21,542 nucleotides of DNA, taken from NCBI GenBank assembly GCA_031553435.1, contig JAVBLQ010000015.1, positions 1 through 21,542 on the forward strand. Direction: 5' to 3'. The translations under genes and the position numbers were made by a program. Numbering within the stretch: position 1 is the first letter of the stretch; every line of letters starts with the position of its first letter. The notes under the pieces were generated by a model. The model saw only the letters and a list, made by a program, of their open reading frames with translations, was not told where the DNA came from and ran no database searches. Source of the stretch: JAVBLQ01 sp031553435 (GTDB lineage: Bacteria; Bacteroidota; Bacteroidia; Bacteroidales; Azobacteroidaceae). Below, one piece after another: positions 14,746 to 21,248 of this stretch.

Positions 14746-16725
14746 ATGAAAAAGAAAATCTTCATCTCATTAACCCTCCTCATCCTTTTAATCGGAGGTT
14801 ACCTGGTTTACAATCTGTATTTGAAACCGGATGATTTTCTGCGGCAAGTTTATCTTGTTCCCAAAGATGCTATCTATATCGTTGAAACGGATGATCCCTT
14901 GAAAAGCTGGAATAAATTTACGGAAGGAAAGCCCTGGCAATTCCTCAAACACCAGAAAAAAATGGAAGAAATGGGAAAATTGGCCAATAAATTGGATTCC
15001 ATGCTCAATGCTAATAGCGACCTGATGAAAATGTTGGGCAAACGCAGTTTGATGATCTCTGCCCATGTTACACGCAGATCTGAGACAGATTATCTATATA
15101 TATTCGATTTGCAGAAAGTATCCAAATTGGATATGATGAAAGGTCAATTGGGAAGTCTCTTTGAATCATTGGATTATCGTGTGACATCCCGCAATTTCCA
15201 GAACGAGAAAATCTATGAATTATACGATCCTTTGGACAAATCGACGCTGTATCTTTCCATCATTGGTAATCATCTGGTATGTTCGTACACAGGACTATTG
15301 GTCGAAAAATCTATCAAAGAAAAAGACGATCCGGTTATCGGACGAAATCTGGATTACCTAGAAGTAGAGAATAAAACCGGAAATTCGGGCCTTTGCAAAA
15401 TCTATGTGAATTATCGCAACATGAATAACTACCTCACCTTGCTTTCAGGGGTGCCGGATGATAACATGGCGGAGTTATGCAAAGCGATCAGTTTTACCGG
15501 ATTGGAGTTTAAAGCAACAGATGATCAATTCACATTGAAAGGCTATACCAACCTGAATGATTCGGTTGACAGTTATTTGCCGGCTTTATTGCGTTCAGGT
15601 AAGAATAATATTACTTCCCAGAAAATATTATCACATCGCACAGCCTTTTTTCTTTGCATGGGTTTTGATGATGCCGGAAAGTTTATGGATAATGTAGAGT
15701 CTGTATTACAGCAAGATGCCGAAACTTATCAAACCTTCGAAAAGACCAGGAAACAAATCGAAGGACTCCTGAAGATAGATATTCGGAAAAACTTTCTCAG
15801 CTGGATGGAAGGAGAGGTAGTCTTTGCTCAAAATACACCCGGAGGTTTAGGTCGTCAAAACGAATTTGTGGTGGTAATTAAAATGAAAGATAAAGATGAT
15901 GCCGTTAAAAATCTTGATTATATTGAAAATCAGATCCGTAAACGCACTCCTGTATCTTTCAAGACACTGGATTACGAAGGCTATTCCGTGCATTACATGC
16001 AGATAAAAGGATTTTTCAAATTACTTTTCGGAAAAATGTTTGAAAAACTGGATAAACCGTATTATACTATCATTGATGATTATGCTGTGTTTAGTAACAG
16101 TCCGGCCACATTGCTTTCATTGATCGAAGATCATCGTTTGGGACAAACTTTGGATAAAGATGAAAATTTTAACCGTTTTATGAAAGAATTCAATGATGAA
16201 TCGTCTATTTTTGCCTATACCAATACGCCCAAATTTTTTCCTTTATGGAAAGAATTCGTATCCTCCGCCACATGGAAAGATTTGCAAACCAATGAGCCTT
16301 TTGTGATGGCTTTCCCTCAAACGGCATTTCAGCTGACCGGAAATGGCAGCCTCTTCGATACCCGTTGGGTAGCCGAATTTGCAGAACCTCAAATAGACAA
16401 CTCTATAGATCAGGATGATGATGAAGAAGACCCCATAGATTTTTCCGAATCCGGAGATACCATTCAAAACCTGGAAAGGTTTTATCTCGAAAAACTACAA
16501 GGAAACATCTATAAAGAATGGTATGATAACGGCCAACTTCGTAGCGAGTCTGAAATGAAAAACGGAATCAAAAACGGTAAACACAAATCCTATTATCCTG
16601 ATGGCAGTTTGCAAGCCTATGGCAAATTCAAGGATAATAAGAAAAACGGTACCTGGCGTTATTATGATGAAAATGGCAAAGAGATCCGGAAGGAGAAATG
16701 GAAAAAGGGAATGATAAAGGATTAG
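14746..16725 (+). CDS. Membrane-anchored DUF3352-like protein with C-terminal MORN_2 repeats
   Basis: A 659-residue protein with one N-terminal transmembrane or signal-anchor segment (about 5-25, IFISLTLLILLIGGYLVYNL) and a large extracytoplasmic part. Residues about 30-560 (VPKDAIYIVETDDPLKSW, then LSIIGNHLVCSY, YYTIIDDYAVFSNSPATLLSLI) resemble the DUF3352 family, whose function is unknown. A very acidic linker (IDQDDDEEDPIDFSE) leads to three MORN_2/YwqK-type repeats from residue 589: YKEWYDNGQLRSE, HKSYYPDGSLQAYG and TWRYYDENGKEIRKE. These end in the basic tail KWKKGMIKD. Such repeats are usually surface or protein-interaction modules. Possible co-transcription with the rhomboid gene is suggested by strand and adjacency, with the heptamer array between them. 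Confidence 0.7.
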   Translation: MKKKIFISLTLLILLIGGYLVYNLYLKPDDFLRQVYLVPKDAIYIVETDDPLKSWNKFTEGKPWQFLKHQKKMEEMGKLANKLDSMLNANSDLMKMLGKRSLMISAHVTRRSETDYLYIFDLQKVSKLDMMKGQLGSLFESLDYRVTSRNFQNEKIYELYDPLDKSTLYLSIIGNHLVCSYTGLLVEKSIKEKDDPVIGRNLDYLEVENKTGNSGLCKIYVNYRNMNNYLTLLSGVPDDNMAELCKAISFTGLEFKATDDQFTLKGYTNLNDSVDSYLPALLRSGKNNITSQKILSHRTAFFLCMGFDDAGKFMDNVESVLQQDAETYQTFEKTRKQIEGLLKIDIRKNFLSWMEGEVVFAQNTPGGLGRQNEFVVVIKMKDKDDAVKNLDYIENQIRKRTPVSFKTLDYEGYSVHYMQIKGFFKLLFGKMFEKLDKPYYTIIDDYAVFSNSPATLLSLIEDHRLGQTLDKDENFNRFMKEFNDESSIFAYTNTPKFFPLWKEFVSSATWKDLQTNEPFVMAFPQTAFQLTGNGSLFDTRWVAEFAEPQIDNSIDQDDDEEDPIDFSESGDTIQNLERFYLEKLQGNIYKEWYDNGQLRSESEMKNGIKNGKHKSYYPDGSLQAYGKFKDNKKNGTWRYYDENGKEIRKEKWKKGMIKD

Positions 16726-16770
16726 GAATCGTGACTTTTCAAATGAATATTGATAATTTTTTGAAAAAAA

Positions 16771-16800
16771 CTTGTACAATAAAAAAATATATTACCTTTG
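16771..16800 (+). promoter_or_regulatory. Promoter of the aromatic amino acid operon
   Basis: CTTG (16771-16774) as -33 and TACCTTTG (16793-16800), a full match to the -7 consensus TAnnTTTG, are separated by 18 nt. The transcript start is expected around 16804-16808, some 20 nt before the leader-peptide ATG and about 185 nt before the pheA start. Confidence 0.75.
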
Positions 16801-16827
16801 CATCATCAAAATAATCAAATTGTTTCA

Positions 16828-16905
16828 ATGAACAAGAATTACTTTACATATTATTCCTTTTTTTATTTTTATTTTAGCAAAAATAAAACAGGATTTTGTA
16901 TGTAA
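16828..16905 (+). CDS. Phe/Tyr-rich leader peptide of a transcription attenuator
   Basis: A 25-codon open frame, ATG 16828 to TAA 16903-16905, too short for usual gene finders. Residues 5-16 read YFTYYSFFYFYF: ten aromatic residues in twelve. The whole peptide has six Phe (all TTT) and five Tyr (four TAT, one TAC), and no Trp. It lies between a good promoter and a terminator directly before prephenate dehydratase. By analogy with the E. coli pheA and trp leaders, ribosome stalling at these codons when charged tRNA-Phe or tRNA-Tyr is scarce would allow the operon to be transcribed. The final codons (ACA GGA TTT TGT ATG) form the 5' arm of the antiterminator, so the stop codon position couples translation to RNA folding. 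The peptide itself is probably without function. Confidence 0.85.
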   Translation: MNKNYFTYYSFFYFYFSKNKTGFCM

Positions 16906-16977
16906 TAAATGAGTTGAATCAAAAAGTAAACAAAATAAAAACGATATGGAATCCTGTCAGAAATGACGGGATTTTTT
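16828..16977 (+). promoter_or_regulatory. Attenuator with mutually exclusive antiterminator and terminator
   Basis: Four segments are visible. Segment 1, TTTTATTTTT (16861-16870, inside the Phe/Tyr codons), pairs with AAAAATAAAA (16879-16888). Segment 2, 16888-16901, pairs with segment 3, 16944-16957, in a 14-bp antiterminator: ACAGGATT with AATCCTGT is perfect, then three G-U pairs and three A-U pairs. Segment 3 also forms the 5' arm of the terminator (16950-16959 with 16964-16973). Ribosomes stalled in segment 1 would free segment 2 for antitermination; ribosomes at the stop codon (16903) would cover segment 2 and let the terminator form. The pairings were checked base by base; the regulatory behaviour is inferred. 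Confidence 0.82.
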
Positions 16978-16980
16978 ATT
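16950..16980 (+). terminator. Attenuator terminator before pheA
   Basis: AATCCTGTCA (16950-16959) pairs with TGACGGGATT (16964-16973) over 10 bp with one G-U pair, closed by a GAAA tetraloop (16960-16963) and followed by TTTTATTTT. It lies 10 bp before the pheA start, so it would end transcripts in the leader rather than at a gene end. Confidence 0.88.
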
Positions 16981-16990
16981 TTATGTATGT

Positions 16991-17821
16991 ATGAAAAAAG
17001 TTGCTATACAGGGAATTGCAGGTTCGTATCATGATATTGCGGCGCATGAGTATTTTCAGGGAGAAGAAATTGAGATTATTCCATGCGAACAATTCAAAGA
17101 AGTGATCTCAGTCATTAAAAAAGAATCTAATGTATTAGGATTGATGGCCATCGAGAATACTATCGCCGGAAGTTTACTGCAAAACCATGAGTTGATCAGG
17201 GAAAGCGAACTGAAAATTATCGGGGAATATAAGCTGCGCATTTCCCACTGTCTGGTATGTTTGCCCGAAGATACGATGGAAGATATTGTTGAAATCAATT
17301 CTCATCCGATTGCTCTGATGCAGTGCGGTGATTTCCTGAATCAATTCCCTAATATCAAGATCGTTGAAAAGAAAGACACAGCAGATAGCGCTAAAAATAT
17401 TGCCGACAAAAAACTTCGCGGACATGCAGCTATTTGCGGAAGATATGCTGCTGAAATTTATGGCATGAAAGTACTGGACGAAGGTATCGAAACCAACAAA
17501 CGCAATTTCACCCGTTTCCTTACCCTATCCAATAAATGGTATGCCGAAGAATTGAATGTCAAGTCCAATAAAGCTTCCCTTGTTTTTGCACTTCCTCATA
17601 CGGAAGGAAGTCTTTCCCAAGTCCTTTCCATTTTATCTTTTTACGGAATCAATCTGACTAAAATACAATCATTACCCATTATCGGAAGAGAATGGGAGTA
17701 CCTGTTTTATATCGATTTGACTTACAATGATTTCATGAGATATCGCCAGAGTCTGGACGCCATTATTCCATTAACAAAAGATTTTAAAATTTTAGGAGAA
17801 TATGAACAAGCCAAATCATAA
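16991..17821 (+). CDS. pheA: Prephenate dehydratase (monofunctional, PDT-ACT)
   Basis: A 276-residue cytoplasmic enzyme converting prephenate to phenylpyruvate, the committed step to phenylalanine. The PDT domain (1-180) starts VAIQGIAGSYHDIAA and holds MAIENTIAGSL and the catalytic NFTRF motif (N172-F176, T174 expected catalytic). An ACT domain follows (about 195-272, ASLVFALPHTEGSLSQVLSILSFYGINL), with SLPIIGREWEYLFYIDL in place of the ESRP loop; it usually mediates feedback inhibition by Phe. There is no fused chorismate mutase; that activity comes from the third gene. Three overlapping ATGs (16983, 16987, 16991) precede it; 16991 is the one in frame with the domain. Its last 20 bases overlap the aminotransferase gene. 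It is first in the operon behind the Phe/Tyr attenuator. Confidence 0.93.
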   Translation: MKKVAIQGIAGSYHDIAAHEYFQGEEIEIIPCEQFKEVISVIKKESNVLGLMAIENTIAGSLLQNHELIRESELKIIGEYKLRISHCLVCLPEDTMEDIVEINSHPIALMQCGDFLNQFPNIKIVEKKDTADSAKNIADKKLRGHAAICGRYAAEIYGMKVLDEGIETNKRNFTRFLTLSNKWYAEELNVKSNKASLVFALPHTEGSLSQVLSILSFYGINLTKIQSLPIIGREWEYLFYIDLTYNDFMRYRQSLDAIIPLTKDFKILGEYEQAKS

Positions 17822-18977
17822 AACCATTCAGCCGGCCAACAGACTGGCAGTTGTCAGCGAATACTATTTCTCAAAAAAACTGAAAGAAGTTGCAGAGATG
17901 AATGCCCGTGGCGAAAATGTGATCAGTCTGGGCATCGGAAGTCCGGATCTGCCACCTTCGGAAGCTACTATTGAGAAAATGTGCGAGGAAACCCGCAAGC
18001 CGGATGTTCATGGTTATCAACCTTATATCGGCATTCCCGAATTGAGAAAAGCCTTTGCTGATTGGTACAAACTGCAATATAATGTCGATTTGAATCCGGA
18101 TACGGAAATACAACCATTGATCGGTTCCAAAGAAGGTATTTTGCATATTTCCCTGGCATTCCTGAATCCGGGTGATGGTGTTTTAGTTCCCAATCCGGGT
18201 TATCCCACTTACAGTTCTGTCAGTAATTTGGTTGAGGCTCGATTGCTTTCTTATGATCTGGATGAAAAAAGCAATTGGCAGCCCGATTTTGATGTCATTG
18301 AAAAAGAAGATTTAAGTCGTGTAAAACTGATGTGGGTCAATTATCCGAACATGCCCACCGGAGCCAATGCCAGCTTGGAATTATTTGAAAAATTAGTTGC
18401 CTTTGGAAAAAAACACAATATTGTGATTGTCAACGACAATCCTTACAGTCTTATTTTGAACGATAAACCTTTAAGTATCCTGCAAATACCCGGAGCTAAA
18501 GATATCTGTATCGAAATGAATTCCATGAGCAAGTCGCATAACATGCCCGGTTGGCGTATGGCGATGCTGGCTTCCAATAAAGAATTTGTTCAGTGGATAC
18601 TGAAAGTAAAAAGCAATATCGACTCCGGGCAATTCCGTCCGATGATGCTGGCAGCAGTCGAAGCGATGAAAAATACTCCGGAATGGCATGCAAATATGAA
18701 TGAAGTGTATAAAAGACGGAGAATCATTGCCGAAAACATCATGCAGGCACTGGATTGCTCTTACGACAAAAATCAGGTCGGCATGTTTCTTTGGGGAAAA
18801 ATTCCTGAAAAATATACCGGTAGTGAAGAATTAGCAGATAAAATACTTTACAACGCCAAAGTATTCATTACTCCCGGATTTATTTTCGGTAGTAAGGGAA
18901 ACCGGTATATCCGCATTTCTCTATGTTGTAAAGAGAGGATGTTGGAAGAAGCGCTTTTAAGAATAGGTGAAATGTGA
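17802..18977 (+). CDS. Class I/II PLP-dependent aminotransferase, probably aromatic
   Basis: A 391-residue fold-type I aminotransferase, full length. Motifs: VISLGIGSPDLPPSE near the N-terminus, NYPNMPTGA (the PLP-contacting asparagine), VNDNPYSLI (aspartate and tyrosine binding the cofactor), NSMSKSHNMPGWRMA with K244 as the PLP lysine, and RYIRISLCC with the C-terminal arginine that binds the substrate carboxylate. Its place between prephenate dehydratase and DAHP synthase, with a 20-bp overlap with pheA, suggests that it converts phenylpyruvate and 4-hydroxyphenylpyruvate to Phe and Tyr with glutamate as donor. This specificity is inferred from context; sequence motifs alone would equally allow aspartate or diaminopimelate-type substrates. 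The last codons run into the palindromic element 18965-19077. Confidence 0.88.
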   Translation: MNKPNHKTIQPANRLAVVSEYYFSKKLKEVAEMNARGENVISLGIGSPDLPPSEATIEKMCEETRKPDVHGYQPYIGIPELRKAFADWYKLQYNVDLNPDTEIQPLIGSKEGILHISLAFLNPGDGVLVPNPGYPTYSSVSNLVEARLLSYDLDEKSNWQPDFDVIEKEDLSRVKLMWVNYPNMPTGANASLELFEKLVAFGKKHNIVIVNDNPYSLILNDKPLSILQIPGAKDICIEMNSMSKSHNMPGWRMAMLASNKEFVQWILKVKSNIDSGQFRPMMLAAVEAMKNTPEWHANMNEVYKRRRIIAENIMQALDCSYDKNQVGMFLWGKIPEKYTGSEELADKILYNAKVFITPGFIFGSKGNRYIRISLCCKERMLEEALLRIGEM

Positions 18978-19077
18978 AAGTCGCTTCGCTCCTTGTGAAG
19001 TTCACTTCGTTCACAGTGAAACTTCACCACGAATAAAATGAGTTCACAGGAGCAAAGCGACCCTTCACCTTTTTCAC
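18965..19077. repeat. Palindromic element with GTCGCTTCGCTC core, spanning the aminotransferase stop
   Basis: The left arm, GTGAAAGTCGCTTCGCTCC then TTGTGAA, is matched by the reverse complement of the right arm (TTCACAGGAGCAAAGCGAC, then CCTTCACC). This gives an imperfect stem of about 33 bp. A second, nested hairpin (GTGAAGTT with AACTTCAC) fills the centre. It includes the stop codon at 18975-18977 and ends 14 bp before the DAHP synthase start at 19092. The same GTCGCTTCGCT core occurs twice in 21098-21234. Confidence 0.85.
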
Positions 19078-19091
19078 AAAAAATAAAAATC

Positions 19092-20153
19092 ATGGAACTA
19101 CAATCAATCACCCTCCCCGGTATAGAGGATAAAAGACCATTAGTAATTGCCGGCCCCTGTAGCGCCGAAACAGAAGAACAGGTGATGGAAACCGCTACAC
19201 AGTTAGCTTCCAAAGGAATAAAAATCTTTCGTGCAGGAATCTGGAAACCACGTACCAAGCCGGGAGGTTTTGAAGGTGTAGGCAGTGAGGGACTTCAATG
19301 GCTCAAACATGTGAAGCAACAAACCGGCATGTATGTTTCTACCGAAGTAGCCACTCAAAAACATGTGTACGAAGCTTTAAAATACGGCATCGACGTGTTA
19401 TGGATCGGAGCAAGAACTACAGCCAATCCCTTTGCTGTACAGGAAATTGCCGATGCATTGAAAGGAGTAGATATTCCCGTATTAATCAAGAATCCTGTTA
19501 ATCCCGACCTTGAATTGTGGATCGGAGCTATTGAACGTTTATACAATGTTGGTATCAAGAGACTTGGAGTCATTCACCGTGGTTTCAGTTCTTTCGATAA
19601 GAAAATTTACAGAAATCTGCCTCAATGGCATATCCCCATCGAGTTGCACAGACGACTTCCCGGTTTGCCGATCATCTGTGATCCCAGCCACATAGGCGGA
19701 AAACGGGAATTGATCGCTTCCATCAGCCAACAAGCTATGGACCTGAATTACGATGGGTTAATCATCGAATCACATTGCAATCCTGATTGTGCATGGAGCG
19801 ACAAAGAACAACAAATTACACCGGATATCCTGGATTATGTATTAAATCTGCTGGTTATTCGTGATACGGTGCAAACTACCGAAAGTCTTTCGGAACTACG
19901 CAAACAAATTGATGACCTCGACAATCAGTTACTTGAAATTCTGGCCAAACGTATGCGAATTTCTTGTGAAATAGGAACTTACAAGAAAGAGCATAACATG
20001 CCTATTTTGCAGACCTCCCGTTATGACGATATCCTTCAGCGTCGCATAGCTATGGCTGAACAAATGGGAATGAGTCCCGAATTCATGAAAACGGTGCTGG
20101 AAGCGATTCATGAGGAATCGGTGCGACATCAGATGGAGATAATGAATAAATGA
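19092..20153 (+). CDS. Bifunctional DAHP synthase / chorismate mutase
   Basis: A 353-residue cytoplasmic enzyme with two domains. Residues 1-255 form a type I-beta DAHP synthase: VIAGPCSAETEEQ (C23 a metal ligand), RAGIWKPRTKPGGFEG (K52-K56, phosphoenolpyruvate site), GARTTANPFAVQ, HRGFSSFDKKIYRN, CDPSHIGGKREL and ESHCNPDCAWSD. Residues about 266-353 are an AroQ-type chorismate mutase (LSELRKQIDDLDNQLLEILAKRM, then IGTYKKEH and the AIHEESVRHQ helix). It catalyses both entry to the shikimate pathway and the chorismate-to-prephenate step; in the related Prevotella nigrescens enzyme the mutase domain also mediates feedback by prephenate. The longer frame from 19038 would add 18 residues encoded by the repeat and unlike the family, so the start at 19092 is chosen. 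Confidence 0.93.
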   Translation: MELQSITLPGIEDKRPLVIAGPCSAETEEQVMETATQLASKGIKIFRAGIWKPRTKPGGFEGVGSEGLQWLKHVKQQTGMYVSTEVATQKHVYEALKYGIDVLWIGARTTANPFAVQEIADALKGVDIPVLIKNPVNPDLELWIGAIERLYNVGIKRLGVIHRGFSSFDKKIYRNLPQWHIPIELHRRLPGLPIICDPSHIGGKRELIASISQQAMDLNYDGLIIESHCNPDCAWSDKEQQITPDILDYVLNLLVIRDTVQTTESLSELRKQIDDLDNQLLEILAKRMRISCEIGTYKKEHNMPILQTSRYDDILQRRIAMAEQMGMSPEFMKTVLEAIHEESVRHQMEIMNK

Positions 20154-20156
20154 ATA

Positions 20157-20234
20157 ATGTGCCAATAATCCAATATGCCAATTGGCTTATTCAGGTTTTC
20201 ATTGGCATATTGGCATATTATCATATTGGCACAT
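20157..20234. repeat. Palindromic element between DAHP synthase and prephenate dehydrogenase
   Basis: There are two nested perfect stems: ATGTGCCAAT (20157-20166) with 20225-20234, and CCAATATGCCAAT (20170-20182) with ATTGGCATATTGG (20201-20213). The ATTGGCATATTGGCA word is tandem in the right arm. It starts right after the TGA of the upstream gene and ends 15 bp before the next ATG. It has no T-run. Confidence 0.85.
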
Positions 20235-20249
20235 CTTAAAAAATAAATA

Positions 20250-21023
20250 ATGAAAATACTAATTCTCGGAGCCGGAAAAATGGGCTCCTTCTTCAACGAT
20301 ATATTAAGTTTCCAACACGAAACGGCGATCTACGATACAGATCCCAAGCGTTTGCGTTTTACTTACAATACTATCCGGATGACTGATTTGGAGGAAATCA
20401 GGGATTTCAAACCCGAACTGGTCATCAATTGTGTAACAGTGAAACATACCATCAGTGCATTCAGATCCGTATTGAAATATTTGTCGCCGACGTGTATCAT
20501 TTCAGATATCGCATCTGTAAAGACAGGATTAAAAGAATTTTATGAAGAATCCGGATTTTTGTATGTTTCTTCCCATCCGATGTTTGGCCCCACTTTTGCT
20601 GATCTGAATGATCTGTCTTCGCAAAGTGCGATTATCATTTCGGAATCCAATCATTTGGGAAAAGTTTTTTTCAAAGATCTTTATCAATCTCTGAAATTGA
20701 ATATTTTTGATTACAGCTTTGAAGAACATGATGAAACGATAGCTTATTCATTATCCATTCCTTTTGCTTCGACTCTGGTTTTTGCTTCTGTAATGAAACA
20801 TCAGGAAGCGCCGGGAACAACATTCAAAAAACACATGAATATTGCACGCGGATTACTTTCGGAAGACGATTTCTTGTTGACCGAAATTTTGTTTAATCCC
20901 CATACCCCGGAACAACTCGGACAAATCAGAAAAGAACTGGCCTACCTCCTTCAGATCATAGAAAATAAAGATTCGGAAGCAATGAAACAGTTTCTTTCCA
21001 AAGTGCGTAAAAATATAGAATGA
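20250..21023 (+). CDS. tyrA: Prephenate dehydrogenase
   Basis: A 257-residue cytoplasmic enzyme that oxidatively decarboxylates prephenate to 4-hydroxyphenylpyruvate, the precursor of tyrosine. It begins with a Rossmann fold, MKILILGAGKMGSFF (GAGKMG 7-12), and D29 in YDTDPKR at the end of the second strand suggests NAD+ preference. SDIASVKTGL and SHPMFGPTF (H109 onward) are TyrA hallmarks. The C-terminal half is helical, with HMNIARGLLSEDDFLLTEILFNP. At 257 residues it lacks an added ACT or mutase domain, so feedback regulation of this branch would depend on the upstream fusion enzyme and the attenuator. It is last in the operon; no convincing terminator with a T-run follows before the palindrome at 21098. 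Confidence 0.92.
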   Translation: MKILILGAGKMGSFFNDILSFQHETAIYDTDPKRLRFTYNTIRMTDLEEIRDFKPELVINCVTVKHTISAFRSVLKYLSPTCIISDIASVKTGLKEFYEESGFLYVSSHPMFGPTFADLNDLSSQSAIIISESNHLGKVFFKDLYQSLKLNIFDYSFEEHDETIAYSLSIPFASTLVFASVMKHQEAPGTTFKKHMNIARGLLSEDDFLLTEILFNPHTPEQLGQIRKELAYLLQIIENKDSEAMKQFLSKVRKNIE

Positions 21024-21097
21024 GGGTGGAGGAGTAGTTTTAAATTCATCCTGTAAACTTTCGGTCACCTAATAACGTTGTAACCTTTATTAATTAC

Positions 21098-21234
21098 AGT
21101 GAAGGGTGAGGGTCGCTTCGCTCCCTGTGAAAGGTGAAAGTCGCTTCGCTTCCTTGTGAACTCGCTACGCTCGTGGTGAAGGGGGGAAATAATTCACCTT
21201 TCACAAGGGAACGTAGTGACCTTCCCCTTTCACC
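21098..21234. repeat. Palindromic element with two GTCGCTTCGCT cores before the recombinase gene
   Basis: Two tandem units (AGTGAAGGGTGAGGGTCGCT from 21098 and a second from about 21131) carry GTCGCTTCGCTC or a close variant at 21112 and 21140. A third partial unit contains CGCTACGCTCG. The right arm (21192-21233) is the imperfect complement of the first unit. It ends 15 bp before the recombinase ATG and is the largest relative of 18965-19077. The 74 bases before it (21024-21097) show nothing I can name. Confidence 0.82.
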
Positions 21235-21248
21235 AAAAAACAAAGGTT

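Noticed and set aside
16243..16779. Minus-strand frames near the end of the MORN_2 protein
   Set aside because: They are shadows of the repeat-rich coding sequence and have no start region or motif of their own.
18848..19258. Minus-strand frame of 136 codons
   Set aside because: It is a shadow across the aminotransferase end, the palindrome and the DAHP synthase start, both of which have full family motifs on the plus strand.
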